Source of the DNA: an uncultured Subdoligranulum sp.
GTDB taxonomy: Bacteria; Bacillota_A; Clostridia; Oscillospirales; Ruminococcaceae
Assembly (NCBI RefSeq): GCF_937890665.1
Contig: NZ_CALADU010000277.1
Coordinates: 1-16,201, forward strand
Length of the DNA: 16,201 bases
Direction of reading: 5' to 3'
In this document: positions 1-8,300 of the stretch, in pieces
How the letters are laid out: each line of letters starts with the position of its first letter
Numbering within the stretch: position 1 is the stretch's first letter
Notes under the pieces: generated by a model
What the model saw: only the letters and a program-made list of their open reading frames with translations
The model's database searches: none
Told to the model about the DNA's origin: nothing
Program-made: the position numbers and the translations under genes

Positions 1-32
1 CCTATGTGCGCATTAACGCATATACGTTCATT

Positions 33-80
33 CTACAGATTTACCCAATCGCAACGATTCTTTCCATCGGCCCATTCCAT
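33..80 (-). pseudogene. Possible decayed 5' end of a DNA-3-methyladenine glycosylase I gene (tag-like)
   Basis: A 15-codon reading frame runs from ATG at 80 to a TAG at 35-33, preceded by an AAGGACGG-like ribosome site. Its peptide ends GKNRCDWVNL, which resembles the N-terminus of Tag glycosylases (RC-x-WVN followed by N-x-x-Y-x-x-YHDEEWG). After the stop, the shifted frame reads TYMR and then another stop, and YMR is typical of the next Tag segment. This suggests a start region with a nonsense and a frameshift mutation. The match is short, the window ends at base 1, and I cannot exclude chance. It follows the desulfurase on the same strand with a 53-bp gap and would not be part of the defence system. 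Confidence 0.25.
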
Positions 81-133
81 TCGTATTCCGTCCTTCTACC
101 TCATGGATTTGATTATAGTAGTTAACATTCTCT

Positions 134-1261
134 TTACTTTAAGGAAATCACGCTGATAATTGCCTTCGCGACCTCAGATGCATCTTCCACATTGTTATCT
201 CGCCCAAAGCTAACGCGAATGGTGCCTTCCGCATATTCTTGCGGAACACCTATTGCCTTTATGACATGTGAAACCTGTGTTTTTACTGAGTCGCATGCCG
301 AGCCGGTCGAAATAGATATTCCTTTCAAATCCAGTCGATGAAGCAACATTTCTCCGCTTGCGCCACGAATAGAGATGTTGATGTTTCCCGGAGCACGGTT
401 TTCTGCACCGTTCCTTATAAAATCAATACCTGTCGCGCAAAGCGTATCAATGAAATTACGCTCCAAGATATATAGCCTTTTTGTAGTTTGCTCCATCTCA
501 TCGCAGTTCTTCTTAAGTGCTGTTGCCATACCAACGATACTCGCAACATTTTCCGTACCAGCACGCATTCCGAGTTCCTGCGCACCACCATCAACATAAG
601 GAGAAATGCTTGTGCCCTTACGGACATACAGGAAACCAATCCCCCTAGGTCCATTAAACTTATGAGCTGAGGCTGACAGCATATCAACACCTAGCTCCTT
701 TACATCAATCGGAATATGGCCAACTGCCTGAACTGCATCTGTATGAAATAGTGCTGCATGCGCATGAGCAATGTCAGCCAGTTCTTTAATCGGCTCAACT
801 GTGCCGACTTCGTTATTTACGAGCATCACAGAGACCAATCTCGTTTGTTGTGTAATGGTCTTTTCAAGCACTTCAGGAGTTACTGTACCGCATACATTAA
901 CAGGCAGGTAAACAACAGGATAGCCAAAGCGTTCCAGTGTACCGCAAGTATTGAGTACCGCATGATGCTCAATTTGAGATGTGATTGTCAGATGCTTTTC
1001 CCCTGGCTCTACAACGCCTTTTATAGCCCAGTTATCGCTTTCGGTACCACCGGAGGTAAAAAAAATCTCCTCCGGCAGGGCACCAATACAGTCTGCAATC
1101 ACCGCTCTTGCTTCTGCAAGAGCTTTTTTCGGCTTACGCGCAAGAGTATAAGGCTGCGAAGCATTTCCATAATCCTCCAACAGGAATGGCTTCATTGCCT
1201 CAAAAGCATCAATATCCAGCTTTGTCGTTGCTGCGTTATCTGCGTAGATAAAATGCTTCAT
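134..1261 (-). CDS. Cysteine desulfurase (IscS/NifS/DndA family), last gene of the BREX operon
   Basis: This 375-aa protein is a full-length PLP-dependent cysteine desulfurase, which takes sulfur from L-cysteine as an enzyme-bound persulfide and releases alanine. Visible signatures are the N-terminal YADNAATT (6-13), FTSGGTESDN (68-77), the H99-H100 pair, NNEVGT (149-154), the PLP lysine in SAHKFNGPRG (K201) and the catalytic cysteine in STGSACDS (C323), followed by RVSFG (349-353). The start ATG has GAGG eight bases upstream, and that site overlaps the TGA stop of the upstream brxL (tatTGAGG), with nine bases between the genes, so the two are probably coupled. In the Dnd and Ssp systems a desulfurase of this family (DndA, SspA) feeds sulfur to a PP-loop enzyme for DNA phosphorothioation. 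BrxP in this operon is the likely partner. A housekeeping role (IscS, tRNA thiolation) cannot be excluded from sequence, so no symbol is assigned. Confidence 0.95.
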   Translation of the reverse strand: MKHFIYADNAATTKLDIDAFEAMKPFLLEDYGNASQPYTLARKPKKALAEARAVIADCIGALPEEIFFTSGGTESDNWAIKGVVEPGEKHLTITSQIEHHAVLNTCGTLERFGYPVVYLPVNVCGTVTPEVLEKTITQQTRLVSVMLVNNEVGTVEPIKELADIAHAHAALFHTDAVQAVGHIPIDVKELGVDMLSASAHKFNGPRGIGFLYVRKGTSISPYVDGGAQELGMRAGTENVASIVGMATALKKNCDEMEQTTKRLYILERNFIDTLCATGIDFIRNGAENRAPGNINISIRGASGEMLLHRLDLKGISISTGSACDSVKTQVSHVIKAIGVPQEYAEGTIRVSFGRDNNVEDASEVAKAIISVISLK

Positions 1262-1270
1262 GGTAGTACC

Positions 1271-2737
1271 TCAATAGTTGTACTGAATATCAGGTATAGA
1301 GTTTTTCCCGGGAACATTGAACTCTTTCGGATCAATGATACAAAGTTGCTTCTTGATAACTGCTCGCATTTCCTTTGCAGGTTCAAGACAATACTCAATG
1401 AACTCTTGCGGATCGATGTCTTCTTTTGACTTTGCATGAGGATAAAGAAGCTTTACGAATGCTGTGCAAAGACGCTTGATTGCAGTCAGATCTCGCTGAT
1501 CGGCTCCTTTGGGCACATCAAGGCATTCATCTACAAGAGAACTTTGAGTTAAATCCTCTCTGAGTGCATGCATTACTTCCGCAAAATACTCTGTGTTAAT
1601 TGCCCATCCATTGGCAATCATGGAGGAATTCATTCTTGGTATTTCCCATCCGGGTATAAAGCCATGGAACCTATCGAGCGTAGCAGACTCACCAAAGACA
1701 CTGCTGATATGCTCAACCATGTTACAATTGATGTCAAATCGGCTTGCGTCAATATTGCCGAGAACAATTACGCCAGCATCTGCTGGTGTCTGAGCATCGA
1801 AGCCTTTTATTTCGCCGAATTCCATGTAATGTTTTAAGGCTTGCTGGATCTGCCCTGGCTGCTCGAAGGTTATAGATTGCACTTCATCAAAACCCACATA
1901 ATCAAAACGTGTCAGCAAGCCCCCTGTTTTCTTTGCGTTATCATAGATCAGTGAGGCGCGTGATACTGTGCCACCACTGATTAGCCATCCTCGTTTGCTT
2001 ATTTTCTCGAACACATAACTTTTACCTGTTCCTTTGGGAGCCAGTTCGATCAAATTCACACGCTTTTCGACGAACGGCAACAAGCGACGCAGGAAAAACA
2101 GTTTCTTCTTTTCACTCTCTTCGCCGTTCTCATCCATGTAACCGGCAGGATTATAATCAATGGCTGTCAGGATTACATCGATCCATTCATGAATATTGAA
2201 CTCGGCTCTGTACTCTTTAAAATCGTCCAGATCAATGGCATAAGGGCAGAACGGCTTGTAGTCAACCATCGCAATAAAGCCCTTAGGTTTCGACCTAGAA
2301 ACCTCCATCTGCCAGGACAGCGTAATGATTCCCCAGTTTTCGCTTTCCCTGAGTAATGTGTCCTGCCATTTTTCGACGACATCATTATTCACGATGCCTC
2401 CGGCTCCGCTGCGATTGCCGCCAAAGTCAGGCAATTCAAATTGTGTTTTTCCCGTCTTTATATCAACTGTAACGCGTACTCGCGCCAGAAATTGAACATT
2501 TTCTCCATTCACCATTCTGAACTTGAATTGCTCGTAATCTTCTCTGGACGGAATGTATTTGTTGATATATCGCTTAACCGAATCATAATCAATCGTCCCG
2601 TCTTCGTCAGAGAATCTCATAACAAGCCAGTCTCGCATATACGAAGGAATGCTGAGTTTGGAGAAATATTCACTTCTTTGAGGGTCTTTGAGAACAACCA
2701 TGTCCGCAAAGACTTCACGAATTTTATTCTCTAACAT
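1271..2737 (-). CDS. brxL: BrxL-like AAA+ ATPase of BREX, without the Lon-like C-terminal domain
   Basis: With the start chosen here the protein is 488 aa. The N-terminus (MLENKIREVFADMVVLKD) matches the BrxL opening. The ATPase core shows a Walker A, APKGTGKS (about 233-240), a Walker B, YVGFDEVQ (about 280-287), a sensor-like VIVLGNIDA, and the BrxL hallmark DRFHGFIPGWEIPRM. BrxL forms MCM-like AAA+ ring assemblies on DNA and is needed for phage exclusion in BREX. Known BrxL proteins are typically about 670-700 aa because a Lon-protease-like domain follows the ATPase. Here the protein stops soon after the ATPase lid (ending DIQYNY), and the next gene begins nine bases later, so there is no room for a detached domain. 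An ATG 10 codons upstream (2767) is in frame but has no proper ribosome site, whereas ATG 2737 has AAGGAG seven bases upstream. The ribosome site overlaps the stop of the 66-aa gene. Confidence 0.85.
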   Translation of the reverse strand: MLENKIREVFADMVVLKDPQRSEYFSKLSIPSYMRDWLVMRFSDEDGTIDYDSVKRYINKYIPSREDYEQFKFRMVNGENVQFLARVRVTVDIKTGKTQFELPDFGGNRSGAGGIVNNDVVEKWQDTLLRESENWGIITLSWQMEVSRSKPKGFIAMVDYKPFCPYAIDLDDFKEYRAEFNIHEWIDVILTAIDYNPAGYMDENGEESEKKKLFFLRRLLPFVEKRVNLIELAPKGTGKSYVFEKISKRGWLISGGTVSRASLIYDNAKKTGGLLTRFDYVGFDEVQSITFEQPGQIQQALKHYMEFGEIKGFDAQTPADAGVIVLGNIDASRFDINCNMVEHISSVFGESATLDRFHGFIPGWEIPRMNSSMIANGWAINTEYFAEVMHALREDLTQSSLVDECLDVPKGADQRDLTAIKRLCTAFVKLLYPHAKSKEDIDPQEFIEYCLEPAKEMRAVIKKQLCIIDPKEFNVPGKNSIPDIQYNY

Positions 2738-2744
2738 TTCAAAA

Positions 2745-2750
2745 CTCCTT
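2745..2750 (-). promoter_or_regulatory. Shine-Dalgarno site that fixes the brxL start and overlaps the upstream stop codon
   Basis: On the minus strand, AAGGAG lies seven bases before ATG 2737. Its first two bases belong to the TAA stop (2751-2749) of the zinc-ribbon gene. This favours 2737 over the longer in-frame start at 2767 and suggests termination-reinitiation coupling. Confidence 0.8.
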
Positions 2751-2949
2751 AGAGGAACAGCGTGCATCCTTGTTCTTTGAATTCACTGATTTTCACTTTT
2801 AGGTCTTCTGTTTCACAGCCGAGATATTCCGCAAAGCAAGTAAGGCAGTAGAATTCGTCTGTATCAACATCCGTAAGTTTTCTTGTGAGTGCGACCTCAT
2901 CTTTTGTCAACGGCTTTCCACACTCACAGCATGTCTTTTTTTTCGCCAT
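2749..2949 (-). CDS. Small zinc-ribbon protein within the BREX operon
   Basis: A 66-aa basic-to-acidic protein with two cysteine knuckles: C7-x2-C10 (in CCECGKPL) and C35-x2-C38 (in YCLTCFAEYLGC), with extra cysteines at C8, C45 and near the C-terminus. The spacing is that of a zinc ribbon or treble-clef-like fold, probably structural. Its ATG overlaps the pglZ stop by one base (TAATG) and its ribosome site GGAGGAG lies inside the 3' end of pglZ, so it is translationally coupled to pglZ. Its own TAA stop is inside the brxL ribosome site. This strict coupling argues that it is a real component or adaptor rather than a chance frame. Similar stand-alone CxxC proteins are common in Clostridia and I cannot assign a specific function. 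It could bridge PglZ and BrxL or contact DNA. Confidence 0.8.
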   Translation of the reverse strand: MAKKKTCCECGKPLTKDEVALTRKLTDVDTDEFYCLTCFAEYLGCETEDLKVKISEFKEQGCTLFL

Positions 2950-5300
2950 TAAAAATCTCCTCCACCGCCTAACGCAGGTATTACCGTGAGAGGCTTATCA
3001 ATGTTCACTATCTTCCCATCAGCTACTATGATAAGGTTGTAGGCTCCAGGGGTTATTTTATCAAAAGAGAGAGTCCATGTTTTCCCGTCTCCAGTGTCGC
3101 AGACCTCTGCCTCAACTGTACCTGCCTTTACCTCAAGCGTTTTAATTTCTTTACTGAATTCTATCGCAGCTTTTGCAACTTTTCTTTTTAATTTTGCTTC
3201 TGATTTATCATAGGACCATTTCACGTTTAATGGCAAACCGACTTTGCTGTCGAAAACCACTACAGGAACAATCATCTCTTCGGGAGAAGCACCTCCATGC
3301 ACTTCACCATAAATCACATTATCATCGTCTTTTCCAGCAGCAAATCCACTGAGAGAAAAATGATTATATGAAGTAAATACCAGATAATGCTGCCCAGACG
3401 AATCCGTGGTCTCTTTCAAGTCTTCATAAACCCCATCCGGCTTCGATTTAATGCTACAATACCTACCGTGACTAAGAGGTGTCGCGTCTTTAAAAGCAGG
3501 TAATCCCTTCCGTGTATGGAAGAACCTGGCAGCCAGTCGACTGGCTCCGTGATCACCTGTAATAATTACACGCTGGTAATTCTTTAGCAGCTCATTGACT
3601 TTATCCGACACCTTGTTGAAAAAGGCAAGCTGTTCCTCGATGCATGTATAATAATCCGGTTCGTCCACTACTCCCTTATGTGCCAGCTTATCCAGTTTAT
3701 TGAGCTTTTCATATGGCATACTCATTTGCTTCCATTGTTCATTAAACTCTGTTTCCGTAGGCAATAATGCCTGTGTTAATGTACAGGAAACAACTGTCCC
3801 ATCTTTGTTCTGAGCAAGCTTGTCTAAGAGCAATGACAAATATTCAAAGCCTAATCCGTCAATCCATAGCATTACGGTGCTATCAGTAATCTTCTGATTG
3901 ATTACTGAATAGCGGAATGGGAGGGAATCTGGCTCAATCCCTCTGAAGAAACGCTCATCTGATTCTGGCAGCGTATTGGCAAGCTTATGCGCCTTGTACT
4001 CAGAAATGTATTCGTTGTAGACTGAGCCCAATTCGTCGGGCATCAGGCCTAAATAAGCTTGCAACAGCGGATATCGTAATTTTAACGTCTTGGAAGCACA
4101 CACCTGTGCAGCGTCTTGCTTGAGCCATTGTCCAACCATGCGAAGAATATAGATACGTTCTTCGCGCGTATCACCGGTGAGAAATGCCAATTTTTCTTCA
4201 TAAGTTGGTATGATACTCAATTTTTTTAAATAGGTCTCATTTTTCTTGAGATTTAGTACCTTGATCAGCTGCTGATATTCTGCGACCCACTCGTTATGGA
4301 ACTGCATCACATCAAATATATCCAGCAGAATATGTTCCTCAATCTCTCCCAATCCATATTTCTCAAAGCAATGACACAGGTAACTGTTGTCTGGGTTTAA
4401 TCGATACCACAGTCTCAGCAACTGCTGCTTGCCCTTAGAAAAACCAGACCATTTGGCCATAACAGCAACTCCATCAAACGTGACAACATTGAACCGATGA
4501 AGTATAGCATCCCGAATAGAGCTATTCTTTAGCGACTCATCAAAAAGTTCGCTGAGCATCTCCTCAGAGCACACTTCTTCCTTCAATTCAAACCCGTCCT
4601 GCAGATTTTCACGAATAAACTCATAAGTGGTTTTGATTGGACGGATTGTTATATCTCCCATAGCCTGCGACACAGATCTAGCCTGTTTTGTAAGAAGATA
4701 GTAATCCGTTGGGATCTGTGTTTCATTCAACATGCGGTCATACCATTCGCGTAACCCAAAAATCAGTGTGTATTTCCCACTCAACTGATTGATATACTCC
4801 TCAAAAGCAGAAGAGAATACCGTTATGTTCATTTGCTCAGAAACTGCCTCATGATTCGAAATGGAGTATACAAAGTCCTTCTGACGCTCATCCGTGCTTA
4901 ATCCGAGAGAGGTATCATACCAAAGAGAATCACAATTCCACAATGGTATAATAATCCTTCCCGTGCTGGAAGCGTCAACTATCGTATGCCACAGTTTTGC
5001 GAACCGCTCTGTGCGTTGCTCGCTTTTGTAAAACAAGCGCAGATATTCACTGACGCCTGGAAGCCAAACCCATTCATTGGATTTTATCGTTTCAATGAGC
5101 TTGTCATATGCAGGCATAACATCCGCGCTTGAGAACAGCTCATCCGATGATACGCCTCTATCGCATAGAGATCTAAGGCTTGAAACTGCATCACAGTAGT
5201 CCTCTCGGCTGTGGAGCAGGAGTACACGGCACGGAAATCGAGAAGTGACTTTATTCGTTTTTTCTGCTTTGAGAACGCTTATGCTTTCTTGCAGCTTCAT
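2949..5300 (-). CDS. pglZ: PglZ, BREX type 4 alkaline-phosphatase-superfamily protein
   Basis: PglZ is present in all BREX types and is the family's defining gene. This 783-aa version has its alkaline-phosphatase-like PglZ domain at about 474-685: metal-binding D481 in VMLWIDGLG, T515 in ALLPTETEFN, D583-H584 in IITGDHGAS, and H668 in YGEVHGGASPEEM. These are the expected metal-binding positions, so the domain looks intact. Residues 1-450 are a mostly helical N-terminal region without a motif I can name. Residues about 690-783 look like a beta-rich, Ig-like domain ending in a GGGGDF tail. The start ATG has AAGGAGG six bases upstream, which overlaps the TAA stop of brxC, and the intergenic gap is 11 bases. 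The family's exact substrate is not settled, and PglZ may act as a phosphodiesterase or nuclease-like partner for the modification and defence complex. Confidence 0.93.
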   Translation of the reverse strand: MKLQESISVLKAEKTNKVTSRFPCRVLLLHSREDYCDAVSSLRSLCDRGVSSDELFSSADVMPAYDKLIETIKSNEWVWLPGVSEYLRLFYKSEQRTERFAKLWHTIVDASSTGRIIIPLWNCDSLWYDTSLGLSTDERQKDFVYSISNHEAVSEQMNITVFSSAFEEYINQLSGKYTLIFGLREWYDRMLNETQIPTDYYLLTKQARSVSQAMGDITIRPIKTTYEFIRENLQDGFELKEEVCSEEMLSELFDESLKNSSIRDAILHRFNVVTFDGVAVMAKWSGFSKGKQQLLRLWYRLNPDNSYLCHCFEKYGLGEIEEHILLDIFDVMQFHNEWVAEYQQLIKVLNLKKNETYLKKLSIIPTYEEKLAFLTGDTREERIYILRMVGQWLKQDAAQVCASKTLKLRYPLLQAYLGLMPDELGSVYNEYISEYKAHKLANTLPESDERFFRGIEPDSLPFRYSVINQKITDSTVMLWIDGLGFEYLSLLLDKLAQNKDGTVVSCTLTQALLPTETEFNEQWKQMSMPYEKLNKLDKLAHKGVVDEPDYYTCIEEQLAFFNKVSDKVNELLKNYQRVIITGDHGASRLAARFFHTRKGLPAFKDATPLSHGRYCSIKSKPDGVYEDLKETTDSSGQHYLVFTSYNHFSLSGFAAGKDDDNVIYGEVHGGASPEEMIVPVVVFDSKVGLPLNVKWSYDKSEAKLKRKVAKAAIEFSKEIKTLEVKAGTVEAEVCDTGDGKTWTLSFDKITPGAYNLIIVADGKIVNIDKPLTVIPALGGGGDF

Positions 5301-5306
5301 ACTTAG

Positions 5307-5313
5307 CCTCCTT
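5307..5313 (-). promoter_or_regulatory. Shine-Dalgarno site of pglZ overlapping the brxC stop
   Basis: The minus strand reads tTAAGGAGG six bases before ATG 5300. The TAA (5314-5312) that ends brxC shares two bases with the AAGGAGG. This is the same arrangement as at the brxL start and supports coupled translation and balanced expression of BrxC and PglZ. Confidence 0.75.
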
Positions 5314-8300
5314 AACTATTAAAATCATCGCAGAATTCAGGGTGTGCATTTAGAAATGCTGATACTTTATCCTTGAGCGCATCTTCGCTCATGCCTTTAA
5401 CATGATTTTGCGTGCTCTGCAACTTCTCCTTTTTTGCTTTTTCTGCCTGATATTTTTTCAGTGTCGACTGAACCGTAATCAAGTCAGAAACATCCCATGC
5501 GCTCACATCACTGCCAAGTTTGAGCTTGAGTTCGGTAATGATTTCCTTTCTTTGTTCTTCAAAAACATCCCGATAATTGGCACCGATGGAATTCATAAAC
5601 GCCTGCTCTGCAGTTGCATTATCTGTCAGAATCGTATGGTCCATCGTATCCAACACATTGATTGCTGCAAGGACATCCTGATCCAATGCTCGCTCATCGT
5701 TTTGCACTGCAATCAGTGTACGAATGGCCTTAGAAGCATTTTTCGGAACAACCCAGAGAAGCGGTATTCCTCGCGCATTGCTCCAGGTCTTTACGTTTTC
5801 CGTACTGCTAAGTGTTTTCCAGCGTTCCAGAAGCGTTGAACGATTTCTTCTTTGACTAATGCGACCAGTTTGCTGCTTCAAATCCTTCTCAAACTGATTT
5901 GCCGTTGCGTCGCAGGAAACATCCTTGAGACCTTCATAAATCGTCTGAAGTTCTTCCGGAGTACATTCAATTTGCATCTGTTCCAAAATGGTGGAAAGAA
6001 CGGGTTTAACATTTCGAATGCATTCCCATGCCTGAGTCCCGTATGTGCGCAGGACATCAATATCGTTTTCCCGTTCTTCACAGCTCATCTGCGTGATGCC
6101 TTTTTGTGATACACGGCGAAGAATAACCAGCGCATCATACCAAGGCAAGTTCAGTGGCTCGATAGCGAGGATTGCAACACGCATATGATTAAATGCGTTT
6201 TTAAGATCTCGAATTGCTTCCTCATTACTGTTGTATGTATTGCGCATCGTGACATTCAAAACATCCAGGTACCTGTATTCCGATACCACACCCACAAGTT
6301 TTTCCTTAACCTGGTCTTCAGTCCAAGTATAAACAGCATTCTGCATCACGCCGAAAACCTTATCCCGCAGGCCTTCAGGCTGTACAGAAAGCTTGTCTGT
6401 GATTTCTTTAAGCTCTGAAGATGCTTCAAATAGAAACGCACTGAAAGCCTTAGACACGACAGCTTTATCCTGGAACGCCTTCGTCATGCGCTCGCGAAGT
6501 TTTCCTCGCCCGCTGAAAAGCTGAATGACATTGGACATCGCCTCATCGGTATTACCTTCCTGCGAAATGAACACCTGCATGTTGTCAATAATCTTGCCAG
6601 CCGCTTCCTTCATTTCAATGCCGCCAAGTTCTGTTTCGGACAGGTACTTCAAACACCAGAAGGGTGCTCCAGTCTGCGTAATACGCTCACGAACAGAACG
6701 CATACCCTCCGTTTCATTAGCGGTCTGTCCATCATCTAACTTAAAAATCTTCTTGATATAATCACGGAAATTCTGCCAGGTAACAGAGCCAGCGGATAGG
6801 TAGTCCGTAGTCATATTTCCCTTGCAAGTATTGAGCACGAGCGTTTTCAAATTGGATTCATTCAGCACAAAGGTGCCTTGGGAACTATCCGTCCAGCTAT
6901 ATGCGCTGTCCTTATAGCAGCTAAATACAAAGCCAAGAAGGACACCGCATGCAATCGTATTATAGAAGCCAAAAGGAGGCTGCTGCAATTCTGCCCATAC
7001 ATCACCCAAAACGACTTTTCGTCCGGATTCCATCTTTTCTCGGAGAAATTTAGCCAGAGCACTTACGGTATTGGCTGCTCTGCTTCCGGTTATTCCTTCA
7101 ATCTCTTGAATTGTCGTTGCATCGATGATGCCCAACTGTTTGATACCAGCCAGGACGCTGAAAAGCTGCGCATTCCTTGTTTCACGCTGTATACCAGCAA
7201 GGGGAGCACTATCGTTACAGCTCTTATAAGCAGTGTTTGTGATTACAACGCTTTCCGGGGCATACGGGAAAATATCCTCCAAAACAGCGGTTTGAATCGT
7301 CTTGCGGAGCTGGGCAACGCCGAAGAGGTTGTTCCACTGCTTCTCACCGCACCAAGCAAGCATTTTGCCGCCACTGGTAGCAGAGCCAACCCAACGTTGA
7401 ATGATGGTAACAGTTTCGGTATCATATCGCCCAGCGTCAGCGGTGTGACCGCTGTCACGAGCCATATCGGCTTTTGTTAGGGAGGTAAGCCACTGCTTGC
7501 GCATATCGTCCGTGAACGGAGAGCGGACAAGCACAATAATCAGGCGGTTTTCTCCTGATTGCTGTGCGCGAGTCTCCAAATCATGCTGAATAGAAATTGC
7601 CTGTGCATCATCAACCACAGTGACATATACAAGGCCAAGCTTATAGGGATACTTATCCAAATCATCAGTAACTTCCTTGATACGTTTATCCAAAGAAGCC
7701 TTTTCTGCACAGCAGACAACGATCTTCATTCTGCGGAAGGTGGCATCATTCTCATCCCATGCCAGCTTTTCAAACGGAACCGTCAGTTTTCCGTCCTTGG
7801 CAAACATTTGATAACGCGTGTATTTTTTATCGTTTTGCTCATAACGAATGGCAAAATCGTCACCGCCCGCCATTTTGAATGGCATTTGCAGACGCTTTAC
7901 CCCGTTGGCCTGTTCATCGCAGAGTAGAATCTTCGTATCTTCAAAGGTGGCAAGATAGTCTTCCACCTGAGATTTACTCAAAACACCGCTCAAGCAGTTT
8001 TCGAGGCATTCCACAGTTGCGGCAACGCCATTACTTGTTCTCCTCGTGGTGTACAGTCCCTTTGTGGTCGACATGACCGCCATAAGGAGCATGGCAATTT
8101 TAAATACCCGATGCGCATTTTCATCGTTCTCAACGAGATGGCGGTTTTCTTCGTAGTGTCGGATATACTCCGGAGCTTTGGTCTCCTTATCATGGAAGTC
8201 ACTTTCACGCGTAAAGAAATAGTCCCAAAGCCAATCCGGAGTCAGCCAACACGCCTGATCCTGGGGACCATATTTCGTGATGTACCCGAGGAAGCCCTGT

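Noticed and set aside
3..24. Hairpin as operon terminator (8-bp stem with one G-U pair, 6-nt loop)
   Set aside because: The perfect pairing is on the plus strand, there is a mismatch on the transcribed strand, and no U-tract follows within the window.
758..1429. 223-aa plus-strand frame
   Set aside because: Antisense to the conserved cysteine desulfurase and the end of brxL, with no recognisable domain and Cys/Arg-rich composition typical of a shadow frame.
2738..2767. Longer start for brxL at 2767
   Set aside because: It would overlap the zinc-ribbon gene and lacks a spaced ribosome site, whereas 2737 has AAGGAG at seven bases and gives the normal BrxL N-terminus.
6878..7480. 200-aa plus-strand frame
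   Set aside because: Antisense to brxC in the middle of a continuous 1399-codon gene; no domain or ribosome site seen.
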